Positions 50,648-60,008 are shown, numbered from the stretch's first letter. The stretch: DNA of 64,000 nt from Mycobacterium sp. AZCC_0083 (GCF_014202335.1 NZ_JACHGP010000020.1:1-64000), one strand, 5' to 3'. The notes: generated by a model not told the origin, from the letters alone. Numbers and translations are program-made.

Positions 50648-51393
50648 TGCGGCGCGTCGATGCCAGGAACGGGTCCGCCTGGGGCGAGCGAAGCGACGGT
50701 CGGGTGGACGACTGGGGCGAGCGAAGCGACGGGGGGTAATAGCTGTTCGATGCTGGCCACCAGTGCATCTGGTGTCGACAGCTCGTAGTCCTGGCCGTTG
50801 ATGCGCACCGTGGGCGTGTGCTCGACGTTGGTCGCGGCGGCCATGCCCGAAACCGTCCCGGTATAGGTGTCGGCGTTGATGCAATCGGCGGTGGCGTCAC
50901 CGGCGCCGGCCTGGCGTGCGAGGTCGATCAGCGCGGCGTTGTCGGGAAAGCTCGCAGCGCTCTCTGCGGGCTGGTGGGCGTAGAGCGCGGTCTTGAAGCG
51001 CCGGAAGGCGTCGATGGACTCGTCGGCCACGCAGTAGGCGGCGGCGCCGGCGCGTGACGAGTAGTCCCGGTTCGGCCGGTCGAGGATGGCGACCATGTAG
51101 TAGTCGGCCGCGACCGCGCCGGTTGCGATGAGCTTGTCGACGGTCGCGCCGAAGGTGTGCTCGAATTTGCGGCAGTACGGGCACAACGAGTCCTCGTACA
51201 TCGACAACACCACCGTGGGCTGGCCGTCGGGGTCGGTGATCAGATGGCCCGACGTCACCCGGATCGCCTTGGCGTCAACGGCCCTGGCCGTGGGGCCGGG
51301 GGACAGCATCAGACCCGAGGTCACGGCCGTCACCAACACCACCGCGGTCACGGCAATTCGGGTCAGCCGGAGCAGGCGTTTGACGTTGGGCAC
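50644..51393 (-). CDS. Membrane-anchored DsbA-like thioredoxin-fold protein
   Basis: 249 residues. Signal anchor LTRIAVTAVVLVTAVTSGLML at about 10-30; DsbA/thioredoxin_4 domain with active site SLCPYCRKFEH (CPYC, about 71-74) and cis-Pro in EHTPTVRING. The tail carries a duplicated VASLAP segment encoded by two copies of the 19-bp repeat (50681, 50714), so the last 25 residues are probably repeat insertion rather than fold. Oxidises or isomerises exported proteins, as mycobacterial DsbA-like proteins do. Confidence 0.87.
   Translation of the reverse strand: MPNVKRLLRLTRIAVTAVVLVTAVTSGLMLSPGPTARAVDAKAIRVTSGHLITDPDGQPTVVLSMYEDSLCPYCRKFEHTFGATVDKLIATGAVAADYYMVAILDRPNRDYSSRAGAAAYCVADESIDAFRRFKTALYAHQPAESAASFPDNAALIDLARQAGAGDATADCINADTYTGTVSGMAAATNVEHTPTVRINGQDYELSTPDALVASIEQLLPPVASLAPVVHPTVASLAPGGPVPGIDAPQ
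50681..50732 (+). repeat. 19-bp dispersed repeat, copies 2 and 3 in tandem
   Basis: GGGGCGAGCGAAGCGACGG at 50681-50699 and 50714-50732, spaced 33 nt (11 codons), so the DsbA-like frame is kept. The bases just before both copies (CT) also match. Same element as 9369-9387. Confidence 0.75.
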
Positions 51394-51564
51394 GTAACCC
51401 AGCTTATCGCCCGCTCGGAACCGGTCGGCATGGCGTGGACCGACGGGTTCGCAGCACTTTCACAGATGGTCGCCGTGCATTACCTGTGAGGGAATCGACG
51501 GGAGCGTTCGGTTGCGTCCACACTCGTCGTCAAGTAAAGCAACTGTCGCGAAAGGGATTCCGTC

Positions 51565-51918
51565 ATGACCGACCTGATCACCAACTACCTGGCCTGCTGG
51601 AACGAGACCGATGCCGAGGCGCGCCGCGCACTCATCAACCAGCATTGGAGCCGGTCCGCCACCTACGTCGACCCCATGGTCGACGTCGTTGGGCACGATG
51701 ATCTGAGCGCTGCGATCGATGCCGTGCACGAGCAGTTCCCGCGCTTCGTCTTCACGCCGGTTGGCGACGTCGATGCCCACCACAATCAGGCGCGCTTTCA
51801 GTGGGGTCTCGGGCCCGCCGACGCCGAACCCGTCATCGTCGGATTCGACGTCGTCGTCACCGATGGGGACGGACGGATCGAGCACGTCCTCGGGTTCTTC
51901 GATCGCGTTCCCGGATGA
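51565..51918 (+). CDS. SnoaL-like small protein
   Basis: 117 residues, NTF2/SnoaL fold: LITNYLACWNETDAEARRAL, YVDPMVDVVGHDDLSAAID, FQWGLG, EHVLGFFDRVPG. Usually polyketide cyclase-like or of unknown function in mycobacteria. Ribosome site aaaggg. Upstream 51394-51564 holds no gene. Confidence 0.85.
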   Translation: MTDLITNYLACWNETDAEARRALINQHWSRSATYVDPMVDVVGHDDLSAAIDAVHEQFPRFVFTPVGDVDAHHNQARFQWGLGPADAEPVIVGFDVVVTDGDGRIEHVLGFFDRVPG

Positions 51919-52391
51919 TGCCTACCGGGTCGCCCGCTCATTTGTGCAAGCCCGCGTGCCGACGGAGGAATTCGACCTCGAGGTGCAGTACGTCATCGGA
52001 TGCAAGGCCGCCTTCGCGAATGGAGCCGGCGTGGCGGACGGGCCGGTGCATGGAGATGCTCAGTAGTGAACGGTCGGTCAGTCGGTTGTTCCAGTCGACC
52101 GATTCCCTCGGTGCCACCATCGTTTTGCCGAAGATGGCGTCTGGGGTGTCGGAGACACCCCACTGCCTCGGTGCCACGCTGATGGGCAGGTAGATCGGGC
52201 CCGCCGGAACAGGGAACCGAAGACATTCCGCCGCCGCGACTGGCCATATGCCCTTCTACATCAAGGGGATTGGCACGGAGGTGGTCGGCATCGAGGATGC
52301 CGCGGACGCCGGCGGGGCAGCGCGAACCCGCGTCGGCATCCCGCTGTCCGTGGCCTAGGCACTGGCTTTCGGCGGATACATAGCCGCGACG
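51919..52391. other. Degenerate stretch without an intact gene
   Basis: Frames on both strands are open only in pieces. A plus-strand stretch near 52250-52355 (PFYIKGIGTEVVGIEDAADA) and a minus-strand stretch 51938-52177 look protein-like but lack starts and domains. Probably the eroded upstream part of the epimerase remnant that follows. Confidence 0.4.
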
Positions 52392-52586
52392 GTGTTCCGG
52401 CGCGATGTGCGTTTGTCGACGCTGATGGTCAGGCTGATGCACATCATGTCTCCGATGGACCATGGGAAGGCCCGCCGGGAACTCGGGTGGCGGCCAGCAC
52501 CCATTCGCGACGCGATCCGCAAAGCCGTCGAGTTCTACCGCGGACGGGCCAATGACGTGGCCCGCCAAGAGTTCTCAGGCGAATGA
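52392..52586 (+). pseudogene. C-terminal remnant of an NAD-dependent epimerase/dehydratase
   Basis: The frame ends with SPMDHGKARRELGWRPAPIR, DAIRKAVEFYRG, the standard C-terminus of dihydroflavonol-reductase-like epimerases. The Rossmann part is missing. Its end overlaps the convergent reductase gene by 12 nt. Confidence 0.7.
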
Positions 52587-53657
52587 GCCGGCGGCACTGA
52601 TCGTCGGCAGATCAAGAAACGAGCAGACCCCAGGCGGGGCCGCACACACGATGGAGATCGAGTTCACGGCCCTGGCGGCGGTGCCCAGGCAACCCGCGAC
52701 CGTCGGGTCGTCCTCGTCGAAGACGACCTCGGCAGTGAAGGACGGGGTGCCTTCGATGATCACCCGAAAGCCACCGGGACCAAGCGACGGCCAGTCGGGG
52801 GCCACGTCGGGGTGGATCCGGGTGACGTGTTCGACGGCGATCCTGGCCTCCGCGCCGACCATCCCGAGCAGCTCGAAGCGGTATCCGGCCACCGTGCCCT
52901 TGGCAATGGGTCCCATGGGTACCTTGAAGTCCACGCCGGCGGCGGCAAGGTCGACTGTGGCGGTGATCTCGTCGAGCGTCACCCCGAGAGCATCGGCGAG
53001 GAGCTGTACCGGCCCGCCCATTCCGGCCGCGAGGATGTGCTCGGCGAACGCGTCGGAATAGGTCCTGTCGCACGGTGCCCCCCAAATTCCGCCGTGCGAG
53101 ACGTGATAGTTCGGCTGGTCGTAGGTCGCGTAGCTGAGGCATTCCTGTGCCCGGATCGACCGGATGTCACGGGACACGCTGCTGAGGCTGAGGGCCAGGG
53201 CGTCGCACATGAAGCCCGGTTCGATCCCGGTACCGAAGAATGTCGCGGCGCCGGACTCGGCCGCCAGACGCAGGCGATCATGCACGTCGTCGCCATAGGC
53301 CCGTGGGTTGGTCAGCCCGGAGATCCCGGTGGCCACGACATTCTTGCCGCTGGCCAGCAGGCGGCAGATGGTGTCGACGCTGTGCCAGCCGTCGGTGCCG
53401 GGCTCGTTGGGAGATCCGCTGGGCTCCGCTGCCATGTACACCACGCAGTCGGCGTCCAGGCCCACGATTTCGTCCACCGCATTCGTGGCCGACGGCCCAC
53501 CGGCCGACAAGCCTGCGAGCTCGCCGGCGCTCCGCCCGACGTTCTGCTCGCGGCTCACCCACACGCCGGCGACCTCGAATGCGGGATCCCCGAGCAGGAA
53601 GCGCAGCGTGTGGGCACCGGTATTGCCGGTGCCCCACTGGATCACCCGATACGGCAC
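52575..53657 (-). CDS. DapB-like NAD(P)H-dependent oxidoreductase
   Basis: 360 residues. Rossmann start YRVIQWGTGNTGAHTLR, then NVVATGISGLTNP and ATFFGTGIEPGFM. This is the actinobacterial family annotated as dihydrodipicolinate reductase-like or amine dehydrogenase-like, usually linked to lipid or steroid catabolic clusters, not to lysine synthesis. Only 2 nt separate it from the SDR gene upstream, so they form one transcript. Confidence 0.82.
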   Translation of the reverse strand: MPYRVIQWGTGNTGAHTLRFLLGDPAFEVAGVWVSREQNVGRSAGELAGLSAGGPSATNAVDEIVGLDADCVVYMAAEPSGSPNEPGTDGWHSVDTICRLLASGKNVVATGISGLTNPRAYGDDVHDRLRLAAESGAATFFGTGIEPGFMCDALALSLSSVSRDIRSIRAQECLSYATYDQPNYHVSHGGIWGAPCDRTYSDAFAEHILAAGMGGPVQLLADALGVTLDEITATVDLAAAGVDFKVPMGPIAKGTVAGYRFELLGMVGAEARIAVEHVTRIHPDVAPDWPSLGPGGFRVIIEGTPSFTAEVVFDEDDPTVAGCLGTAARAVNSISIVCAAPPGVCSFLDLPTISAAGSFA

Positions 53658-53659
53658 GG

Positions 53660-54511
53660 TCAGGTCGCCGGCGTTCCCGTGTCGCTGCTGTCTGGGACTG
53701 CGAAGAGCTGGCTCAGGTCGAGCTGGCCGGATTGCACGGCGGCGAAGAACCCGCCGTCAGTGACCAGCGCTTCGCCATTGATGTAACTCGATCGGGGGCT
53801 GTTGAGGAAGATCAGTGGCCACGCCTGCTCCTCGGGGGTGGAGCGCCGCCGGATCGGCCCCACGAATGCGTCGATGATGTTCTGTCCGGCGAATTCGACG
53901 AAGTGGGGCATCATCGCGGTGTCCGTGGGGCCGGGATTGATGCAGTTGAGCCGGATTCCGTCGGTGATCAACGTGGCGGCGCGGGAGGCCACCCACGCGT
54001 TGATCGCCTTCTTGGAGAATGGGTAGGCCCCGGATTCCACCATCTCGCCATTGGCCTCGCACCACCGTTTGCCCGCGTCGAATCCCTCGGTGCCGACCAG
54101 TCCCATCAGTTGCTCCAGTTCGAGCTGCCATCCCATGGCGGCGTTGGAGGCGACAACCGCGATCGCGCCGCCAACCGGGATCTTCGGCAGGACGAGGTCG
54201 ATCAGGTGACGCGCTCCGACGAAGTTGACGAGCATGACGTCCAGTCCGGAGAACGGCGGTCCGGGCAGGCCGGCGCAACCGAAGTAGGCGTGGATCGGTC
54301 CTTCGATCGATTCGGCGGCCGCGTCGATGGATGCGCGGTCGCGCAGATCGACTTCGAGCACCTGGTCGACGGGCAGCTTGGTGGGCCGGACGTCGACGGC
54401 GGTGACCTGCGCGCCGAGGCCGGTCAGGATCGCGGCGGTCGCTGCACCCATCCCGGATGCGGCACCGGTGACCACGACGTGGCGGCCTGCGTAACCCAGT
54501 ACGTCTTCCAA
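53660..54511 (-). CDS. SDR-family oxidoreductase (hydroxysteroid dehydrogenase-like)
   Basis: 283 residues. TTG 54511 is chosen because GGAGGG lies six bases upstream; the longer frame to 54547 adds only SHRQSRR-type residues. VVVTGAASGMGAATA, GCAGLPGPPF, ASNAAMGW, catalytic YPFSKKAINAW and NPGPTDTAMMPHF. Resembles 3-alpha-(hydroxy)steroid dehydrogenase/carveol dehydrogenase-like SDRs. Divergent from the aldehyde dehydrogenase gene. Confidence 0.82.
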   Translation of the reverse strand: MEDVLGYAGRHVVVTGAASGMGAATAAILTGLGAQVTAVDVRPTKLPVDQVLEVDLRDRASIDAAAESIEGPIHAYFGCAGLPGPPFSGLDVMLVNFVGARHLIDLVLPKIPVGGAIAVVASNAAMGWQLELEQLMGLVGTEGFDAGKRWCEANGEMVESGAYPFSKKAINAWVASRAATLITDGIRLNCINPGPTDTAMMPHFVEFAGQNIIDAFVGPIRRRSTPEEQAWPLIFLNSPRSSYINGEALVTDGGFFAAVQSGQLDLSQLFAVPDSSDTGTPAT

Positions 54512-54697
54512 GGTATCCCTCCGGCTTTGTCGATGCGAAGATGTCATGTGCTCGCTGACGATAGCTCAGGTGCTTCCTAATCACATAGTGTTCTCTTCAG
54601 AAGAATGGGCTGCTACCGTGATCCGGACATCGCCCCTCCGTTCACGGGGACCTTGGATGGGGCGCACATCAGATGTGCGAGACGGAGGTAGCGAGCG

Positions 54698-56227
54698 GTG
54701 AGTGGCCGGTGGGATTACGACAGCATGTTCATCGACGGAGCCTGGACGACCGACGACGCGGTGGGCGTCATCGAGGTCATCGACCCGGCCACTGAGGACG
54801 CGATCGGCTCGGTTCCCGACGCGGGCCTCAAGGCGACCCACTCCGCGATCGCCGCCGCCAGGCGGGCTTTCGACGATGGGCCCTGGCCGCGGAAGTCCCC
54901 TCGGGAACGGGCGACCGTGCTGCGCCGGTTCGCTGCCATCCTCGATGAGCGCCACGACATGCTCAAGGAACTGGTGATGGCCGAATCGGGCTCGGTCGGA
55001 TTCCTCGCCGACATCATCCAGGTGCGCGGCACGATTGACATCGCCCAGTGGATCGCCGAAGCCATGGAGCTTGGGGTGCAGTGGACCGAGGTTTCACCGC
55101 CGGCTGGTGGTCCGACCGGAATGGCAGGCAATGCCGTGGTCCGGGAACCGGTCGGGGTGGTGGCGGCCATCACGCCATTCAACTTCCCGTTCTTCCTGAA
55201 CATCGTGAAGGTGCTGCCTGCGCTGGCCGCAGGCAGCACCGTGGTGCTCAAGCCGCACCAGTGGACGCCGCTGGACGCGTTCGAGATCGCCAAAGCGGCT
55301 CAGGACGCCGAGCTTCCGCCCGGTGTTCTCAACGTCATCGCCGGCGGTGCAGAGGTCGGCGAGGAGATGACGACCCACCCGATGGTCGACATGGTGACCT
55401 TCACCGGATCCACGCCAACCGGCCGGGCGATCATGGCGGCCGCCGCACCCACGGTGAAGCGGCTCCAACTCGAGCTCGGCGGAAAGAGTGCCTTGATAGT
55501 CCTGGATGACGTGTCCGAAGAACACGTTGCCGGGATGGGAATCATCTCCTCGATGATCCATGCCGGGCAGGGTTGCGCCATTCACACCAGGATTCTGCTG
55601 CCCGAACACCTGCTCGACGTCTACGTCGAGGGCGCCAAGAAATCGCTGTCCTTCCTGAAGGTGGGCGATCCCAGAGAGTCCGACACCCTCATCGGGCCCC
55701 TCATCCGCGAACAGCAGCGGCAGCGGGTCGAGGGCTATGTGCAATCAGGCATTGACGAAGGGGCAGAACTCGTCTTCGGCGGCAAGCGCCCCGAGCACCT
55801 TGCCAAAGGCTTCTTCTATGAACCGACGCTGTTCATCAACGCTCGCAATGACATGCGTATCGCCCAGGAGGAGATCTTCGGTCCGGTCCTCACGGTGATC
55901 ACCTACAAGACCGAAGACGAGGCGATTCGCATCGCCAACGATTCGATCTTCGGGCTCGGTGGGGGAGTCGTGGCCGGCAATACCGCACGTGGCTTCAACG
56001 TCGCGCGGCAAATCCGCGCCGGCAACGTCTCCGTGCAGACGGCCGGACATCCGGTGAGCAACTTCGAGACGCTCGGCAGCTCGGGGCCTGGCTGGTCGGC
56101 GGATCAGCCCAACGGAGTGGGCATCACCGGTGTCTTCGGCGGCTTCAAGCAGAGCGGTGTCGGCCGCGAATGGGGGCACCACGGCATCGAAGAGTTCACA
56201 GAACTCAAGTCGATCGCCTGGAGCTGA
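54698..56227 (+). CDS. Aldehyde dehydrogenase
   Basis: 509 residues from GTG 54698 (GGAGG upstream). ITPFNFPFFLN, LKPHQWTPLDA, FTGSTPTGRAIM (NAD site), Glu259 (QLELGGKS) and catalytic Cys293 (HAGQGCAIHTR), EEIFGPVLTV, GGFKQSGVGREWG. NAD(P)-dependent oxidation of an aldehyde to acid. Divergent from SDR/DapB-like genes; together they suggest alcohol to aldehyde to acid oxidation. Confidence 0.92.
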   Translation: MSGRWDYDSMFIDGAWTTDDAVGVIEVIDPATEDAIGSVPDAGLKATHSAIAAARRAFDDGPWPRKSPRERATVLRRFAAILDERHDMLKELVMAESGSVGFLADIIQVRGTIDIAQWIAEAMELGVQWTEVSPPAGGPTGMAGNAVVREPVGVVAAITPFNFPFFLNIVKVLPALAAGSTVVLKPHQWTPLDAFEIAKAAQDAELPPGVLNVIAGGAEVGEEMTTHPMVDMVTFTGSTPTGRAIMAAAAPTVKRLQLELGGKSALIVLDDVSEEHVAGMGIISSMIHAGQGCAIHTRILLPEHLLDVYVEGAKKSLSFLKVGDPRESDTLIGPLIREQQRQRVEGYVQSGIDEGAELVFGGKRPEHLAKGFFYEPTLFINARNDMRIAQEEIFGPVLTVITYKTEDEAIRIANDSIFGLGGGVVAGNTARGFNVARQIRAGNVSVQTAGHPVSNFETLGSSGPGWSADQPNGVGITGVFGGFKQSGVGREWGHHGIEEFTELKSIAWS

Positions 56228-56348
56228 GGTGCGCTGGGTCTGCGCCTGCGTGCAGGCGTTGTCGGAGTTCGGCCTTGCGGACCTTTCCGGTGGCAGTCCG
56301 CGGTAAGGAGTCGACGACCTCGAGGCGTTCGGGCGTCAGTTGCCGGGC
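56205..56348 (-). pseudogene. C-terminal remnant of an acyl-CoA synthetase
   Basis: Reads ARQLTPERLEVVDSLPRTAT, then GKVRKAELRQRLH: the A10 motif with catalytic Lys that ends ANL enzymes. No other part of the enzyme precedes it. The rest of the 274-nt gap 56228-56501 is unreadable as protein. The lost gene would have activated an acid to its CoA ester, fitting the flanking genes. Confidence 0.75.
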
Positions 56349-56501
56349 GGTCCCTGCGGTCGAGAAGTGCGCGCGGCGTTGTGAAAGACGACGCGAAGGT
56401 CGGGTCGGGCAGTCGACGCCCCAGGATGGCATCGGGCAGTGTGAGGTTTCCGTAAACGCCGGTCGCATACCAGTGCCGTGGCGAATCGTCGGCCGACACT
56501 G

Positions 56502-57344
56502 TCACGTCTGCCTGTAGACGCCGAACGCCGCGGCGCCGGCTGCGACCACCGCGCCGTCGCCGCCCTCGTCGACGAGGGTCAGGCGGACAACCACCCGCCC
56601 GCCCAGAACTGCGCTCGCTTCCGCGAGGACGAAGAAGGGGCCGACACGGCCGGGACTCACGAAGTGCACATCCCAGGCTTGGACCTGCACTGTGTCGGTG
56701 CCGGCCAGCTCGGCGGCCAGTTCCATCGCGGCGGCTTCGAACACTACGTGGATCGGTCCCAGGTGCAGAGATGCGGAGGTCGAAGCGAGACGAGACGTCA
56801 GGGCGGGCAGCCGCCAGCCGTCGGAACTCCGCTGCGCGCCGAACACGACGTGCAGCGGCGGGAGATCGGCGGTGTCGGGCATTTCCGGTGGCGTCTCCAC
56901 CGGCCGAAACGACGGCGGGGCGTCGCCGAGCTTGATGCCAACCCCGGTCGTGAGGGCGATGACCCGGGAGGAATCGGCGGCGTCCGTGATCACCGAGCGG
57001 CTGAATCCCATTTTTCGGCCCCGGTGCACGGTGCTGCGGGACACCCGGATCTCGGCAACGTCGCGAGCGTCGTCGACTATGTGCAGCCCGTACGTGACAG
57101 GTGCGGGTACCACCTCGCGATCGCGCCAGCCACCTGTCTCGGGAGCTGCAATCGCGAGCGGGGCGGCCATGATCCCGCCCGCACCGTTGCGCATATCGCG
57201 GCGCAGCCTCACCGTATCGGGGTCCACGGCCTGGTTGAACGCCCGGCCCAGGTACCAGTAGGTGATCAGGCCGTCGGGGCCCATCATCTCCCGCAACCGA
57301 TCCCAGTACTCCTCGGTCGGCCCCTCTCGAACGTCACGGACCAT
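56502..57344 (-). CDS. Double-hotdog acyl-CoA thioesterase-like protein
   Basis: 280 residues from ATG 57344, with GGAGGATG upstream. Two hotdog units: the first has YLGRAFNQAVDP and VSRSTVHRGRKMGFSRSVIT, the second LHLGPIHVVFEA and VHFVSPGRVGPFFVLAEAS. Resembles mycobacterial TesB-like/FcoT-unrelated PaaI fusions; a catalytic triad cannot be fixed by eye. Divergent from the acyl-CoA dehydrogenase gene, with a palindrome between. Confidence 0.72.
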   Translation of the reverse strand: MVRDVREGPTEEYWDRLREMMGPDGLITYWYLGRAFNQAVDPDTVRLRRDMRNGAGGIMAAPLAIAAPETGGWRDREVVPAPVTYGLHIVDDARDVAEIRVSRSTVHRGRKMGFSRSVITDAADSSRVIALTTGVGIKLGDAPPSFRPVETPPEMPDTADLPPLHVVFGAQRSSDGWRLPALTSRLASTSASLHLGPIHVVFEAAAMELAAELAGTDTVQVQAWDVHFVSPGRVGPFFVLAEASAVLGGRVVVRLTLVDEGGDGAVVAAGAAAFGVYRQT

Positions 57345-57472
57345 CGAGCATCCTCCTCCGTCAGCGTCGCGACCGGACCTCCGTGAAGCGCACGGCAAGG
57401 GTCGCGGCGCATGGCGATCGGAACAATCATCACCGCTTGGTGCACCTATCGTGTTGCTTTGAGAACAGCAGT

Positions 57473-57493
57473 CATACTAGATTTTTTAGTATG
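57473..57493. promoter_or_regulatory. Inverted repeat CATACTA-N7-TAGTATG, likely operator
   Basis: Seven-base arms around an AT-rich 7-nt spacer, in the divergent gap between thioesterase and acyl-CoA dehydrogenase genes. Form and place fit a TetR site, perhaps for the regulator at 62252. Confidence 0.65.
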
Positions 57494-57578
57494 TGGTTAC
57501 CGCATGGGGATCTCAAGCGGCTCAGGTCTTGCGACCCATTGCTGCCGTACACCGCTGGGCGAGGGGCGGAGACCGACG

Positions 57579-58706
57579 GTGGATCTTGACCTCACCCCGG
57601 ATCAGGAGTTACTGCGAGATACGACGCGCAAGTTCCTCCACGCGACCCTCCCGTTGACCGCGGTTCGGGCGCTCGCCGACAACGCCCCCGGATTCGACCG
57701 CGGATGGTGGCGGAAGGGAGCCGAGCTCGGCTGGACGTCGCTGCTGGTCGACGAGCAGCGCGGCGGCGGGAGTGTCTCCGGGTACGGCCTGCGTGACCTG
57801 GCGCTCGTCGCGGAAGAGATGGGCGCCATGGTGTCGCCGGGGCCCCTGATCGCCACCAATGTCGTCGCCCAGACCCTGCCGTGTGACGCCTCCGATGAGC
57901 TCGCCGGGCAGGTCTTACCGGGTTTGCTGGCCGGGGAGTCGGTGGCCGCCTGGTGCGTCGCGGAGCCGGGCCGAGCGGTCACCGCGGACGGGATGACACT
58001 GCAAGCACGGCGGGACGGCGACGAGTTCGTCCTGGACGGGGTGAAGTGCCCCGTCGACTCTGGTGGTCAAGCCGACTGGCTACTCATCACCGCCGCCTCG
58101 TCCGAGGGTCTGTCCCAATTCCTGATCCCGTCGTCGACGCCCGGCCTGGCCATCACGCCGCTGCGCGGGCTCGACCTCGTCCGCAGGCACGCCGAGATCC
58201 GGTTCGAAGATGTCCGGGTGCCCACTTCCGCTGTGGTCGGTGTCCTCGGTGGCGCCTCGCTCTCGTTCGAGCGGCAGATCCAGACCACGCTCGTACTCCA
58301 GTGCGCCGAGATCGTGGGCGCGGCGGACCGCGTCTTCGACTTCACCGTGCAGTACGCGTTCGACCGCTCGTCGTTCGGCCGCGCACTCGCGTCCTATCAG
58401 GCCCTCAAACACCGTTTCGCCGACATGAAGCTGTGGCTCGAGTCCGCCCACGCCATCACCGTCGACGCCACCAGGGCAGTGCAGGCCGGAGCCCCCGACG
58501 CCGGCGAGGTCGTCAGAATCGCCAAGGCGTATGTCGCCGACCGATGTCCCGAGCTCATCCAGGACTGCATCCAAATGCACGGCGGAATCGGCGTGACCTG
58601 GGAACACGACCTGCACCTGTATCTGCGGCGGGTCGTCGTTCATCGACAGACCTACGGCGACCCGGTGCAGCAGCGCGACCAAGTGGCGATCCTTGCCGGC
58701 AGATAG
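57579..58706 (+). CDS. Acyl-CoA dehydrogenase (small subunit-like)
   Basis: 375 residues from GTG 57579. LDLTPDQELLRDTTRKFL start, FAD region VAAWCVAEPG, C-terminal RSSFGRALASYQALKHRFAD and QMHGGIGVTWEHDLHLYLRR. In the central strand the usual T-E-P is replaced, as in the non-catalytic partner of heterotetrameric FadE pairs (FadE26-27, FadE28-29 type). Followed 7 nt later by a second FadE, supporting an alpha2beta2 dehydrogenase for an unusual acyl-CoA such as a steroid side-chain or cyclic acyl group. Confidence 0.83.
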   Translation: MDLDLTPDQELLRDTTRKFLHATLPLTAVRALADNAPGFDRGWWRKGAELGWTSLLVDEQRGGGSVSGYGLRDLALVAEEMGAMVSPGPLIATNVVAQTLPCDASDELAGQVLPGLLAGESVAAWCVAEPGRAVTADGMTLQARRDGDEFVLDGVKCPVDSGGQADWLLITAASSEGLSQFLIPSSTPGLAITPLRGLDLVRRHAEIRFEDVRVPTSAVVGVLGGASLSFERQIQTTLVLQCAEIVGAADRVFDFTVQYAFDRSSFGRALASYQALKHRFADMKLWLESAHAITVDATRAVQAGAPDAGEVVRIAKAYVADRCPELIQDCIQMHGGIGVTWEHDLHLYLRRVVVHRQTYGDPVQQRDQVAILAGR

Positions 58707-58713
58707 GACAACC

Positions 58714-59991
58714 ATGACCGTGACGACTGCGGCACCCGGAGAACTGGCCGAGGACCTCGACGCCTTTGCGGCGCGAGCCAAGGACTGGGTCAGCGCGAAT
58801 TTGGAACCCCTCAACGGCGCCGACCCGTACCTGGGTCACGCCACCGACGCCGATCACGTCGTACGGGCCAAGGCAATTCAGCGCAAGCTGTGGGACGCCG
58901 GCTTCGCCGGCCTGTGTTATCCCGTCGAGTACGGCGGGCGAGGCCTCCCCGTGGAATACCAGGACGCCTTCATCGAGGTGACCTACGACTACGAGCTGCC
59001 CCGGTTGTTCAACATCCCCACCTTCACCATCATCCTGCCGACCATCCTGGACTTCGGCAGCGAAGAGCAGAAGCAGCGCTTCATCCCCGCCGCGCTCAAG
59101 GGTGAGGAGCTTTGGGTCCAATTCCTCTCCGAGCCGACGGGCGGTTCAGACCTCGCGGGGGCGCTCACCCGGGCGGAGCGCCAGGGTGAGGTCTTCGTTC
59201 TGAACGGCTCGAAGATCTGGAGCACGTACGCGTGGAAGTCGGACTATGCGCTGTGCGTGGCCCGCACCGACTGGGATGTTCCCAAGCACCGGGGCCTGAG
59301 CGTCCTGATGGTGAAGGTGCACCAACCCGGGATCACCATCACCCAGATCAAACACGTCGACGGAAACGAAGACTTTTGCCAGGAATTCTTCGACGACGTC
59401 CCGGTCCCCGTCGACCACGTCCTCGGGGAAGTGAACGACGGATGGAACGTCGCGTCCCGGTTGCTCCTTCACGAGCGGGAAGCGATGAGCGGTTCCTCGC
59501 CCTATGCGATGGCGCCGCGCACAGCCGCCCATGAGAATGACCAGGTCAGTGCCGCGGCGCTCGCGCAAGTCTCCGGCGGCGCGAACGACCCGCGAGTGCG
59601 TCAGCTCATCGGCGAAGCGCGGGTGCTGACCCGAGTTCACACCGCGCTCGTCGGCCGTATCGCCACGTCCATCCAGACCGGTCGCCTCCCCGCCGCGGCC
59701 GGATCGATCCCTCGGCTGTCCAACGGGATGATGCGGGTCAGGCTGGCCACCATCGCGATCGAGATCGCGGGTGATCGCGCTGTTGCGTGGCACGAAGACG
59801 ACCCGACCGGCGATCTCGGTGTCGCCTATCTGGGCCGACAAGGACCGTGCATCGGCGGGGGCACCACCGAAATCACCCGCAACATCATCAGCGAACGGGT
59901 ACTCGGGATGCCCCGCGAGCGAGCCGAAGACCTGGACCGCCCCTTCCGGGACGTACGGACCAACGCAGCGGTGCCACGACACCGACAATGA
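58714..59991 (+). CDS. Acyl-CoA dehydrogenase (large subunit-like)
   Basis: 425 residues from ATG 58714. AKDWVSANLEPLNG, GFAGLCYPVEYGGRGLPVEY, WVQFLSEPTGGSDLAG (FAD/substrate motif), NGSKIWSTYAWKSD, and C-terminal GQGPCIGGGTTEITRNIISE, where the ETRN-type end binds FAD adenine. Catalytic base not assigned. Pairs with the preceding FadE. Confidence 0.85.
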   Translation: MTVTTAAPGELAEDLDAFAARAKDWVSANLEPLNGADPYLGHATDADHVVRAKAIQRKLWDAGFAGLCYPVEYGGRGLPVEYQDAFIEVTYDYELPRLFNIPTFTIILPTILDFGSEEQKQRFIPAALKGEELWVQFLSEPTGGSDLAGALTRAERQGEVFVLNGSKIWSTYAWKSDYALCVARTDWDVPKHRGLSVLMVKVHQPGITITQIKHVDGNEDFCQEFFDDVPVPVDHVLGEVNDGWNVASRLLLHEREAMSGSSPYAMAPRTAAHENDQVSAAALAQVSGGANDPRVRQLIGEARVLTRVHTALVGRIATSIQTGRLPAAAGSIPRLSNGMMRVRLATIAIEIAGDRAVAWHEDDPTGDLGVAYLGRQGPCIGGGTTEITRNIISERVLGMPRERAEDLDRPFRDVRTNAAVPRHRQ

Positions 59992-60008
59992 CCGACGCAG
60001 GAGGAACC

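Noticed and set aside
50648-50884. N-terminal extension of the MFS exporter
   Set aside because: Arg/His-rich, antisense-like sequence lying over the DsbA-like gene; the GTG at 50647 gives a natural start and a GTGA overlap.
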